Below are positions 20,869-29,190 of a DNA stretch of 64,000 nucleotides, one piece after another. The stretch comes from Diacronema lutheri (Eukaryota; Haptophyta; Pavlovophyceae; Pavlovales; Pavlovaceae). The translations under genes were made by a program, and so were the position numbers. The DNA lies in assembly GCA_019448385.1 (NCBI GenBank), contig JAGTXO010000022.1:317501-381500 (forward strand). Direction: 5' to 3'. Below the pieces are notes generated by a model. It was not told the DNA's origin, did no database searches, and worked only from the letters and a program-made list of their open reading frames with translations. Numbering within the stretch: position 1 is the first letter of the stretch; every line of letters begins with the position of its first letter.

Positions 20869-23616
20869 ATGCACGGCGGCGCCCTCATCGCGTTGCAGGT
20901 GGTTGACTTGGCCGCCGGGGGCGCGCTGCTCGCGTACCTGGCCGGCGCGCCGGCGGGCGGTGGCGCGGCGCCATCCTCGCGCGCTTGGTGGGCGGCCCAC
21001 ACACTCGCCGAGAGGCCGCACGCGTGGATCATCGGCGCGGGCGTCGCGCTGCGCGGCGCCGTCTCGCTCGCGCTGCATGCGAGCACGCGCTCCTTTTGCG
21101 ACGTGGCCGCGCCTGTGTGGGTGGTCGTCGCGTCGTTGATGACGGCGATCGCGGCAACTGTCGAGCTCGTGCAGTGGACCCACGGCCACGCGCCGCCCGC
21201 GGACCCGGCTGGCGTGGCTGCGGCCGCGCGGCTCGCACAATCGTCGGCGTTCGCGGTTGCTGGGCTGTGCGTGGCTGCGCTCGTGCAGGAAGGGCTGCTG
21301 TGGGCGCAGTGGCGGCAGCGCGCGCGGGGGCCGACGCGCGCTCAGTTTGGCGCCGCGTCGCTGCGCGACTCGCTCCTCGACGCGGCCGCGGCTGGCGCCG
21401 AGCGCGAGGACGACATCGCGCCGACACCGGACGCGCGCGCGGACGGCGCGCGCGGCCTGAGCGCTCGCGCGACGCGCATCTACGCGCTCGCGCGTCCCGA
21501 GTGGGCGGGTCTGAGCGTCGGGTTGCTTGCGCTGGTCGGCTCGTCGCTCTCAAGCCTGCTCATCCCCAAGTTCTTCGGCAACCTCGTCAACGCCGTCGTC
21601 GCGCGCGACGCGCGTCAGCTGGGCGTGCAGACCGGCCGCCTCGTCCTCATCCTGCTGGCGGGCGCACTGCTCACGTTCGTGCGCGCGTTCCTCTTCAATA
21701 GCGCGGGCGAGCGCGTCGTCGCGCGCCTGCGCGGCACGCTCTTCGCGCGCATGCTCTCGCAGGAGGCTGCCTTCTTTGACTCTGCGCAGTCGGGCGAGCT
21801 CGTCTCGCGCCTCACCTCCGACTGCACCAAGCTGCAGGTGAGACGCGGCGCTCGTAGCGTTCCCATGCTATTTGCGCCACATACCGCTGCCCCAGCTCCG
21901 CCCCGCCCCCGCGTGGCGCGCGCCAACCACCCGCGCCACGGCGACGCACGCGCGCTCGCGCTCGCGCGCCAGAATGCGGCGACCTCCGACCTGTCGCTGC
22001 TGCTGCGCTCCATTGCGATGGTCGTGCTCTCCATCGTGTTGATGGCCGCGACGCAATGGCAGCTCACGCTCGTCTGCCTCGGCGTCGTGCCGCCGATGGC
22101 GCTCGCCGGTGTGCTCTACGGCCGTGCGATCCGCACGGTCTCAAAGTCCTACCAGGACGCCATCTCGCGCGCGTCCGACGTGTCGGCCGAGACGCTCGGC
22201 TCGCTCAAGACGGTCCGTGCATTCGGTGCAGAGCCGCTGCAGCTCGCTCAGTACGTGCGCGCTGTCGGCGACCCCGACGCGCTCCCCTTTGGCGCCGCGC
22301 TCGCCGCGGCGCGCGCTGGCGCTCGTGCACCGCCATCCGCCTACTCGCTCGGTGTCGCCAAGGCACTCTATCTCGCGCTCTTCGTCGCGGGCATCACCGC
22401 CGCCTTCTACGTGGCGATCGGCGCGATCCTGTGGTACGGCTGCGAGCTCGTGCTGCGTGGCGCGGCGCAGCTCGGCGAGCTGGTCAGTTTCGTCATGTAT
22501 GCGGTGCAGATTGGCGCATCGCTCGGCGCGCTCGCGTCGCTCTTCTCCGCATTCATGGAGGCGGTGGGCGCGTCGGAGCGCGTCTTCCAGATCATCGAGC
22601 GCACGCCCGCGCTCGTGTCCATCCTCGACGCGCACTCGCGCGGCCTCGTGCCCGCGCCGCCCGCGGCCGCCGCCGACGGCTCTCAGGCGCCGCGCGTCGA
22701 GTTTGCGCGCGTGCACTTTGCGTACGCGACGCGCCTCTCCGAGCCCGTGCTGCGCGGCCTCGACCTGTCCGTCGCCGCCGGCACAACGGTTGCGATCGTC
22801 GGTGCGTCCGGTGCGGGCAAATCGACGGTGGCTGCGTTGCTCATGCGATTTTACGAGCCGACAAGGGGCACCGTTCGGATCGACGGTGCCGACCTGCGGC
22901 AGGTGGACGTGCGCTGGCTGCGCGCGCAGGTTGCGATGGTGGCGCAGGAGCCCGTGCTCTTTGCCTGCTCCATCGCCGACAACATCGCGTACGCCGCGCG
23001 CGCGCGCGCGGCAGCCGAGGCGCGCGCGGCTGACGAGGGCGGTGCGCACGCGCCTGCCGGCGCGTTGGCGCGCTGCACGGAGGTGGCGATGGACGGCGAG
23101 CTGCGCGCGCGCGTTCAAGCGGCGGCGGCGCGCGCGCACGCCGCCGAGTTCGTCGCCGGCTTCGCCGAGGGCTACGAGACGCTGGTCGGCGAGCGCGGCG
23201 TGCGCCTGTCGGGCGGGCAGAAGCAGCGCATCGCAATCGCGCGCGCGCTGCTGCACGACCCGCCAATCCTGCTGCTTGACGAGGCGACGTCGGCGCTCGA
23301 CGCCGAGTCGGAGGCGCTCGTGCAGGCCGCGCTCGAGGCGCTCGTCTGCGACCGGACGACCATCGTGATCGCGCACAGGCTGAGCACCGTCGTGCGCGCT
23401 GACCAAATCGTCTGCCTTGCGCACGGCAAAGTCGCTGGCGCGGGCGCGCACGCGCAGCTGGTGCGCGCGTGTCCCGAGTACGCGGCGCTCGTCCGGCGCC
23501 AGTTGCATACGGCCGCCGACGACGGCGCGCAGCCGCTCGCGAGCGCGCCCGCACCGGCGGCAATTGAAGCGGCTGCCGGCGCGCCAGCGGCTGCTGCGGC
23601 GCCCGCGCCGGCATAG
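20869..23616 (+). CDS. ABCB-type half transporter (TAP/MDR-like)
   Basis: 870 residues after removing a 135-nt phase-0 intron (21838-21972, GTGAGA...CGCCAG). The N-terminal half holds an extra hydrophobic region and the exporter membrane domain, including FDSAQSGELVSRLTSD. The nucleotide-binding domain has Walker A GASGAGKST, Q-loop VAQEPVLF, signature LSGGQKQRIAIARAL, Walker B ILLLDEATSALD and H-loop IVIAHRLST, so it should be ATPase-competent. With one membrane domain and one NBD it must dimerise. The family exports peptides, lipids or xenobiotics; the substrate is not predictable. The intron has no stop codon, so retention would still give a full-length frame. An insertion near residue 440 (QYVRAVGDPDAL...) may be a second intron that I could not place. 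Confidence 0.93.
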   Translation: MHGGALIALQVVDLAAGGALLAYLAGAPAGGGAAPSSRAWWAAHTLAERPHAWIIGAGVALRGAVSLALHASTRSFCDVAAPVWVVVASLMTAIAATVELVQWTHGHAPPADPAGVAAAARLAQSSAFAVAGLCVAALVQEGLLWAQWRQRARGPTRAQFGAASLRDSLLDAAAAGAEREDDIAPTPDARADGARGLSARATRIYALARPEWAGLSVGLLALVGSSLSSLLIPKFFGNLVNAVVARDARQLGVQTGRLVLILLAGALLTFVRAFLFNSAGERVVARLRGTLFARMLSQEAAFFDSAQSGELVSRLTSDCTKLQVRRGARSVPMLFAPHTAAPAPPRPRVARANHPRHGDARALALARQNAATSDLSLLLRSIAMVVLSIVLMAATQWQLTLVCLGVVPPMALAGVLYGRAIRTVSKSYQDAISRASDVSAETLGSLKTVRAFGAEPLQLAQYVRAVGDPDALPFGAALAAARAGARAPPSAYSLGVAKALYLALFVAGITAAFYVAIGAILWYGCELVLRGAAQLGELVSFVMYAVQIGASLGALASLFSAFMEAVGASERVFQIIERTPALVSILDAHSRGLVPAPPAAAADGSQAPRVEFARVHFAYATRLSEPVLRGLDLSVAAGTTVAIVGASGAGKSTVAALLMRFYEPTRGTVRIDGADLRQVDVRWLRAQVAMVAQEPVLFACSIADNIAYAARARAAAEARAADEGGAHAPAGALARCTEVAMDGELRARVQAAAARAHAAEFVAGFAEGYETLVGERGVRLSGGQKQRIAIARALLHDPPILLLDEATSALDAESEALVQAALEALVCDRTTIVIAHRLSTVVRADQIVCLAHGKVAGAGAHAQLVRACPEYAALVRRQLHTAADDGAQPLASAPAPAAIEAAAGAPAAAAAPAPA
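21838..21972 (+). other. 135-nt in-frame intron of the ABC transporter
   Basis: It starts GTGAGACGCG and ends GCGCGCCAG. Its removal joins SDCTKLQ to NAATSDLSLL, matching the exporter-family alignment. Its length is a multiple of three with no stop, so it is easily mistaken for coding sequence. Confidence 0.75.
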
Positions 23617-23780
23617 GGGGGGGGCGGGGGACCCCCCCCCCTTCCTTTGCTAAAAAGCGTGCACACGTGCGCATCGGCCGGCGCGCTTCGCCCCAAGCGT
23701 CAGGACCTGGAGAACGGCCCAACGTTCTTCAAGGTGACTCAGCGGACAGAGCGGCGATGGGAGGACCAGGTTGCGCAAAC
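23617..23780. other. short convergent intergenic region
   Basis: It separates the 3' ends of the ABC transporter and the PX gene. A G-rich then C-rich run (about 23618-23641, GGGGGGGCGGGGGACCCCCCCCCC) can form a hairpin and may affect 3'-end formation of either gene. Confidence 0.4.
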
Positions 23781-24698
23781 TCAAAACATCGAGAAGCCCG
23801 AGAGGGACTGGTTCTCCGGATCGAGGCGCGCGGACGAGCCGTCGCCGAAGACGCTACCTGCGCTGCTCAACGTGTGCACGAGCCGCCGCTCGGTTGGCGC
23901 CACCTTGTTGGCGCCGAGCCCGAGCGATGCCGCAAGCGAGACGGCCGCGTGCGAGCGCTTCCCGCGCTCGTCGCGCAGCACATCGGCGACGGACGACGCC
24001 GAGCGGGTCTTGAGCGGCGGGCGCGGTGCGGCGGAGCGGAGGCACCCGGCGGTAGTCTTGGTCGGCACGTTGGCATAAAGCGTGTTCCACCCAGGCCGTG
24101 CGGGCGGCGGCGGCATCTTTGCCACGTCGAGATGCGCCCCGCCGTCGGCCACAGGCGCGCCGATCGCCTTGGCCTCTCGCGCCTCGCGCGACCACAGGAC
24201 AAGCGCACGGCGCATCGCGCGCTCGCGCGAGGCGCGAGCGAGCATGCGTCCGAGCGCGCCGGCGAGCAGCGCCTTCTCGCTCCGCGCCGCATCGAGCTCG
24301 GCGGCGAACTGCGCATTGGTGCCCTCGAGACGCGCGACCTCGGCATCGTGCGTCGCGTGCCACAGCGGCTGAAAGGCGGGCACGAAGAAGGTGACGAAGT
24401 CGGTGGACTCGGCGATCAACGTGTGGTGAAAGCACTCGCTAAGGAACTGGTCGAGCGCCCGCTGCCGCTCGACGATCAGCTGCGGGTGGAACTTGTCGCA
24501 CACGTGGAAGCGGCCCGGGAGCTGCGGCACGCCGCGGAGGCCGGTGCGCGTGAGCGCGTCGCGGAGGGAGTGAAACTGGGAGAAGCGCTTGCCAATCGTC
24601 GTCGTCGCGTCACCCGATCGCACGGTGACCACGTACGTGACCGCGTCGCCCGACGCGTCGACCCCGGTGACATTCGCGTCGATGTGGAACGCGAACAT
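23781..24698 (-). CDS. PX (phox homology) domain protein
   Basis: 305 residues from the ATG at 24698 to TGA at 23781. The N-terminal 115 residues form a PX domain: TYVVTVRSGD strand, KRFSQFHSLRDAL, the Pro-rich loop VPQLPGR, then QRALDQFLSECF. PX domains bind phosphoinositides, usually PI3P, on endosomes. Residues 125-180 are a predicted coiled coil and the rest is Pro/Ser-rich and probably disordered. There is no BAR, kinase or SH3 domain. The likely role is endosomal sorting or signalling. The start sits 171 bp from the divergent alpha-galactosidase-like gene. Confidence 0.85.
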   Translation of the reverse strand: MFAFHIDANVTGVDASGDAVTYVVTVRSGDATTTIGKRFSQFHSLRDALTRTGLRGVPQLPGRFHVCDKFHPQLIVERQRALDQFLSECFHHTLIAESTDFVTFFVPAFQPLWHATHDAEVARLEGTNAQFAAELDAARSEKALLAGALGRMLARASRERAMRRALVLWSREAREAKAIGAPVADGGAHLDVAKMPPPPARPGWNTLYANVPTKTTAGCLRSAAPRPPLKTRSASSVADVLRDERGKRSHAAVSLAASLGLGANKVAPTERRLVHTLSSAGSVFGDGSSARLDPENQSLSGFSMF

Positions 24699-24869
24699 GC
24701 TTGACGTAGGACGGTTTTGAGTTGGACTTTGACCCGCGGGCCGTTTCACAATAATTCCGTGGCGTTTCGGGCGGCCGGAGGGAGCTATGCTGCTTTGGCA
24801 TTCGGGTGGGGTGACGCGTGACTGTGCAGTTGCACATTTTGGCAAAATGGGCGCGAGCGATCGCCCATA
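24699..24869. promoter_or_regulatory. bidirectional promoter region
   Basis: The 171 bp between two divergent ATGs is locally AT-richer (CAATAATTCCGTGG, TTGCACATTTTGGC) than the flanking genes. It must hold both core promoters and 5' UTRs. Confidence 0.5.
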
Positions 24870-27800
24870 ATGCGGCGAACCGGGTGGTTGCTGCTCGCGG
24901 TCGCGGCGTGGTGCGCGCGCGCGGAGGAGCGGCGCGGCGCGGACGGCCGCGGGGCGCTGCCGCTGTCGATTGGCGGCGGCCGCCGCCGCGCGCTCACCGT
25001 CCGCGCGCGCAACGGCCAGGCACTGCCCGTGCTGACCGGCCTGCCTGCGTCCTCGCACGAGTCGTGGCGCGGCGATGGCGGTTGCGTGGTGCTCTCGGCG
25101 GACGTGGGCGCGGACGGCACGCCGGGCGAGGACGGTGGCTTCGTCTGGCTTGGTGCGCTTGCCTGCTCACGCCTCCTCGCCCTCTCGCGCATCAAGCGCT
25201 GGTGGATGGGCCCGTCGTTTGGCGCGTGCGCGGCCGACGTGCCGCGCGAGACGCAATTCCTGCTACTGGAGCTGTCGCCGTCGGGGCCGTACGTGCTGCT
25301 GATGCCGCTGATCGACGGTCCCGTCCGTGCCACGCTCAGCGGCGCCCCCGCCCTCGGCGCGCCCGCCGCCGGCGCGCCTGCCGCCGGCGCGCCCGCCGCC
25401 GGCGCGCCCGCCGCCGGCGCGCCCGCCGCGTCGCGCCTCTCGCGCAATCGGCTCGGCCTCGAGCTCCACTGCGACGCCGACGCGCCCGCGCCGCGCGCGC
25501 GCACGGCGCTGCTCGCGTGCGCGGGTACCGACCCGCACGAGGTGATCGAGCGCGGCGTCGCCGCCGCCGCCGTCGCGCTCGGTGGCCGCTTCGCCACGCG
25601 CGCCGCCAAGCAGCCGCCCGATGCGATCGACTTTTTTGGCTGGTGCTCGTGGGACGCGTACTACGAGGGCGTTGCGCCCGCGGGCGTCGTCGCGGCGGTG
25701 CGCGCGCTGCGCGCGGTGGGCGCGCCCGCGAGGTGGGTGATCCTTGACGATGGCTGGCAGCGCGTCGAGCCGCCGCTCGAGACCGCCGCCGTGCAGGGCG
25801 GCGGTGGCCAGGCGGCCGAGCAGGCGGCGCCCGCCGAGCCGGTGTCGCCGCCGCCGGCCGGCGCGCGCATCGCGGCCGCGCTCGCCAATCCAGTCGGCGC
25901 GCTGGTCGGGCAGGCGCTGCGCGGGATCGAGCGACTGTACCGTGCGCACGTCGAGCATGCGCCCGCCTCTGCGCGCTCCCTCCGCCTCTGGGCCGCCGCG
26001 GTGCAATTGCCCGCCGCGCGCGCGGCGCTGCGCGCGCAGCTCGACGCGACGAGCACTTTCACTCGCAAACTGAGCGACGCGCGCGCGAATTCAAAGTTTG
26101 ACGACGATGGCGGCGACGGCGCGCAGCGCGCGGACGGAGCGGATGGGCGAGCGGGTGGGCGCGAGGCGGGCACGCTCGCCGACGGCACGACCGACGGCGT
26201 AGCCGACGGCGCGCCGCGCGCACCGTCGGGGCTCGGCCGGTTGGTCACCGAGCTCAAGTCGGAGCTGGGCGTGCGCCGCGTGTACGCGTGGCACGCGCTC
26301 GGCGGCTACTGGGCGGGCCTCTCGAGCAACGCGTCGTCGTCCGCGCTCGCGCGGCTGTGCGCGCCCGTGCACCAGGCGCAGCCCGCGCCGTCGGCTGCGC
26401 TGCGCGAGATCGAGCCGCCCGTGCAGTGGGACGGGCTCGCGGTGGCGGGCGTGGGCGTCGTGCTCCCCGCGGAGGAGGGCGAGTCCGCCGACGGCGTCGA
26501 CCCGCGGATCTGCGCCCTCTTCTCCGCGCTGCACTCGTACCTCGCAGCGTGCGGCGTCGACGGCGTCAAGGTGGATGTCCAGGCGGCGATCGGCACCTTG
26601 CAGCTGCGCCCGCCGCTCCTTGCGGCGCGCGCTGGCGGCGATGGCGGCGGCGACGGCGGTGACGGTGGCGGTGCCGTCGCGACCGTCGAGCCGCCGCTCG
26701 CTCACGATGGCGGCGCGGCCACCGTCACCGTCACCGCCACCGTCACCGACGCCGACGCCGACGCCGAGGACGCGGCGCGCGTCGGCCGGCCGCTGCCCCC
26801 GCCAAGCGGGCGTGCGATCGGCGGCACGCGGCTCGCGCGCCTCTACGTGGCCGCGTGCGAGGCGTCGGTCGCGCGGCATTTTGCGCAGCCGGGCGCGCCG
26901 CCCGCGAGCGCGCGCGCCGACGGCGACGGCGCCGACGCCACCGCCGACGCGCGCACGCGCGCACGTGCGATCGGTATAATCCACTGCATGTGTCACGGAA
27001 GCGAGACGCTCCTCTCGTACCAGGCGGGCTGCGTGCTGCGCGCGGCCGACGACTTCTACCCGCGCGAGCCGCTCGCGCAGACGGCGCACATTGCGAGCGT
27101 CGGGTACAACTCTCTGTTGCTGGGCGAGCTGGGCGTGCCCGACTGGGACATGTTCCACACGGCCGCGCCGTCGGGCGCTCTGCACGCCGCCGCGCGCGCC
27201 GTGTCGGGCGGGCCCGTGTACGTCTCGGATGCGCCCGGCCGGCACGACGCGGACGTGCTCAGCGCGCTCGTCACGCGGCGCGGGCGCGTGCTGCGCGCGC
27301 GCGCCGCCGGCCGGCCGACGCCCGACTGCCTCTTCGCCGACGTGCAGTCGGACGGCGCGTCTGCGCTCAAGCTGTGGGCACCAAACGCGCGCGGCGGTTG
27401 CGTGCTTGGCCTCTTCAACGTGCAGGGCGCGCGCTGGGACCGACAGGCGCGTCGCAACGCGCTCACGCGCTCGGCGGGCGTCTCCGTCGTGAGCGGCGTC
27501 TCGCCGCTCGACGTGCCGCCGCTGCTCCGCGCGGCCGAGCGCGCGCTTGGCGCGCGCGCGATCGCCGACGCGCGGCCATCCGTTCCGGACGCGAGCGCAG
27601 CCGACGGCGCCGCCGTCGACAGCGGCGCGGCGGACGGCGGCGCGGTCGCCGCCGGCGTCGTGGCGCGCGCGCGCGCGGGTTGTGGCGGCAGCGGTTGCGA
27701 GCTGTGCGAGCCCGGCGAGTTTGCGTGCGCCGTGTACGCGCACCGCGCGCGCACGCTTCGCGTGTCGCGTTTGAGCGCGCGCGCCGTCGCCGAGCGGCTT

Positions 27801-28658
27801 GCGGCGCCGACCACGCCGGGCGGCTCGGTGCCGCCGCCGCCGCCGGCGGCGGCTGGCGGCGCGCGCGCAGCAGCGCGTATCGCGCGCCCGCCGCAGCGCA
27901 CCGTCGCGTTCGCCGGCTTCCGCCCGGCGGGCGCGCGCGGCGCGAGCGCAGGCTCGACGCGCGCGTGCGCGCAGTGCGACCTCGTACTCGAGCCGGGCGG
28001 ATGGGAGGTGGTCGCCCTGTCGCCGGTGCTCGCACTGCAGCACGCGCGGCGCGGCGGCGCGAGGCGGCGCCCCGCGGGCCGCGGCGCACGCGCGGGAGAC
28101 GCGGCGGCCGGTGCGCCGTCTCCGCCGCCTCCACCGCCACCTTTCGTCGAGTTTGCGCCCATTGGGCTTACACGGCTGCTCAATGCGGGTGGCGCGGTGC
28201 TCGCGGCGTCGCTGCACCGGCCGCACGAGCCGGAAGCGCGCGCAGCGGTCGCGGCCGCGGCCTCGTCGACGCGCGCGCTGATGCCCGCCCGGCCGCGCCG
28301 CGTGCGCGGCCTTGGCCGGCTGTGGCCACTCGCGATGCCGCGCGCGCGCACGCGCGCCGTCGCGATCGTGCGCGCGCGCGGCACGGGCGATTTTCTGAGC
28401 CTCTGCACGGTCCGACCACGCTCGGTTGCGCTCGTGCTGCTGCCCGACGAGCGCGAGCGGGACGAGGGAGGCGCCGACGCGCAGCCGGACGAACGGCTGC
28501 CGCGTGAGACGACCGGACCAGCGCGCGCAGACCGCGCCGCGCGCGTCGCGCGCTGGACGTATGACGGCGAGGCAGGTGCGCTCGTTGTGCACCTGCCCGA
28601 CGACGGGCCGGCCGACGCGGACGATGAGCCGCGTTGGCTGATCGTGGTGAGCGTCTGA
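24870..28658 (+). CDS. secreted GH36 enzyme of the raffinose synthase / alkaline alpha-galactosidase (SIP) family
   Basis: 1,262 residues in a single exon. A signal peptide (GWLLLAVAAWCARA) is followed by family features: RIKRWWMGPSFG, ETQFLLLEL, YVLLMPLIDG, FFGWCSWDAYY, RWVILDDGWQ, YAWHALGGYWAG, GVDGVKVDVQ (nucleophile Asp569), HCMCHGSETLL and ADDFYP (acid/base Asp727 or Asp728), then GYNSLLLGELGVPDWDMFHT and VSGGPVYVSDAPGRHD. The enzymes hydrolyse or transfer alpha-1,6-galactosyl groups of raffinose-family sugars. It is several hundred residues longer than plant homologues because of Ala/Gly/Asp-rich insertions (about residues 155-190, 305-460, 585-650, 900-1010). Plant relatives are mostly cytosolic or plastidic, so secretion is notable. 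Synthase versus hydrolase activity cannot be decided. Confidence 0.9.
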   Translation: MRRTGWLLLAVAAWCARAEERRGADGRGALPLSIGGGRRRALTVRARNGQALPVLTGLPASSHESWRGDGGCVVLSADVGADGTPGEDGGFVWLGALACSRLLALSRIKRWWMGPSFGACAADVPRETQFLLLELSPSGPYVLLMPLIDGPVRATLSGAPALGAPAAGAPAAGAPAAGAPAAGAPAASRLSRNRLGLELHCDADAPAPRARTALLACAGTDPHEVIERGVAAAAVALGGRFATRAAKQPPDAIDFFGWCSWDAYYEGVAPAGVVAAVRALRAVGAPARWVILDDGWQRVEPPLETAAVQGGGGQAAEQAAPAEPVSPPPAGARIAAALANPVGALVGQALRGIERLYRAHVEHAPASARSLRLWAAAVQLPAARAALRAQLDATSTFTRKLSDARANSKFDDDGGDGAQRADGADGRAGGREAGTLADGTTDGVADGAPRAPSGLGRLVTELKSELGVRRVYAWHALGGYWAGLSSNASSSALARLCAPVHQAQPAPSAALREIEPPVQWDGLAVAGVGVVLPAEEGESADGVDPRICALFSALHSYLAACGVDGVKVDVQAAIGTLQLRPPLLAARAGGDGGGDGGDGGGAVATVEPPLAHDGGAATVTVTATVTDADADAEDAARVGRPLPPPSGRAIGGTRLARLYVAACEASVARHFAQPGAPPASARADGDGADATADARTRARAIGIIHCMCHGSETLLSYQAGCVLRAADDFYPREPLAQTAHIASVGYNSLLLGELGVPDWDMFHTAAPSGALHAAARAVSGGPVYVSDAPGRHDADVLSALVTRRGRVLRARAAGRPTPDCLFADVQSDGASALKLWAPNARGGCVLGLFNVQGARWDRQARRNALTRSAGVSVVSGVSPLDVPPLLRAAERALGARAIADARPSVPDASAADGAAVDSGAADGGAVAAGVVARARAGCGGSGCELCEPGEFACAVYAHRARTLRVSRLSARAVAERLAAPTTPGGSVPPPPPAAAGGARAAARIARPPQRTVAFAGFRPAGARGASAGSTRACAQCDLVLEPGGWEVVALSPVLALQHARRGGARRRPAGRGARAGDAAAGAPSPPPPPPPFVEFAPIGLTRLLNAGGAVLAASLHRPHEPEARAAVAAAASSTRALMPARPRRVRGLGRLWPLAMPRARTRAVAIVRARGTGDFLSLCTVRPRSVALVLLPDERERDEGGADAQPDERLPRETTGPARADRAARVARWTYDGEAGALVVHLPDDGPADADDEPRWLIVVSV
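25355..25430. repeat. 15-bp tandem repeat encoding GAPAA units
   Basis: GGCGCGCCCGCCGCC repeats about five times in frame in the alpha-galactosidase-like gene, giving a flexible Gly-Ala-Pro linker between two predicted strands. Confidence 0.85.
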
Positions 28659-29190
28659 CCGTAGCTCACTGTCACTCAGGGGCAATTGTGGGGCGCATCG
28701 TGGGGTGCGCAAAGGACGCGAAGGTCAGCATCATTCGGCACGGAGGGCTGCGACTGGTCTCGGCCAAAAGGCGTGGCACGCGGCCACGAGGGCCGAGCCC
28801 CTGACGTCAGTCGGCGACTGTGAGCGCGACGCTTCGCGCTCCGGCCCCGACAAAAATAAATAAGAAAAATGAAAATATGTCGCCTCTATGGCCGCCGGCG
28901 CAAAAGAAAACCAGCGTTCTCCAGTCGCTGAAATCTTCGCGACGATCTTCGCTGCTCGCGTCCAGTGACGGTCGCGACTGCCCGTCACTGCGTGAGGCAG
29001 TGACGGTGGCGACGGCGACGATTTCGTCACTTGCAGCGCGACGATCGCGACTAAATCGCGACGAAAGCAACGATGGGCGCACACCTCATGGGGCGGGCCG
29101 CAGCGCCGGCAGCGGCGGTGGCGGCGACGGCGGCGGCGGCGGCAGCGCTGGCGGCAGCGACGGATGCGCCGCTGCCCGAGCGCAATGGTC
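28659..29190. other. intergenic region grading into the left end of a putative hAT element
   Basis: 28840-28880 is unusually AT-rich (AAAATAAATAAGAAAAATG). From 28963 there are clustered CAGTGACGG and CGTCAC motifs in both orientations, then GGC/GGT repeats encoding Gly/Ala runs up to the BED-finger frame. I see no independent gene. Confidence 0.45.
28963..28980 (+). repeat. putative left terminal inverted repeat of a hAT element
   Basis: CAGTGACGGTCGCGACTG resembles the CAGTG-type start of hAT ends. CAGTGACGCGTCGC appears inverted at 33641-33654, and AGTGACGGTCGCGAC is perfectly inverted at 33554-33568. No matching 8-bp target duplication was found. Confidence 0.35.

Noticed and set aside
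22141-23508. Minus-strand 455-residue open frame opposite the ABC transporter
   Set aside because: Shadow of the plus-strand gene, which has every ABC motif.
26091-28712. Minus-strand 873-residue open frame
   Set aside because: Shadow of the GH36 gene; Arg/His-rich composition.
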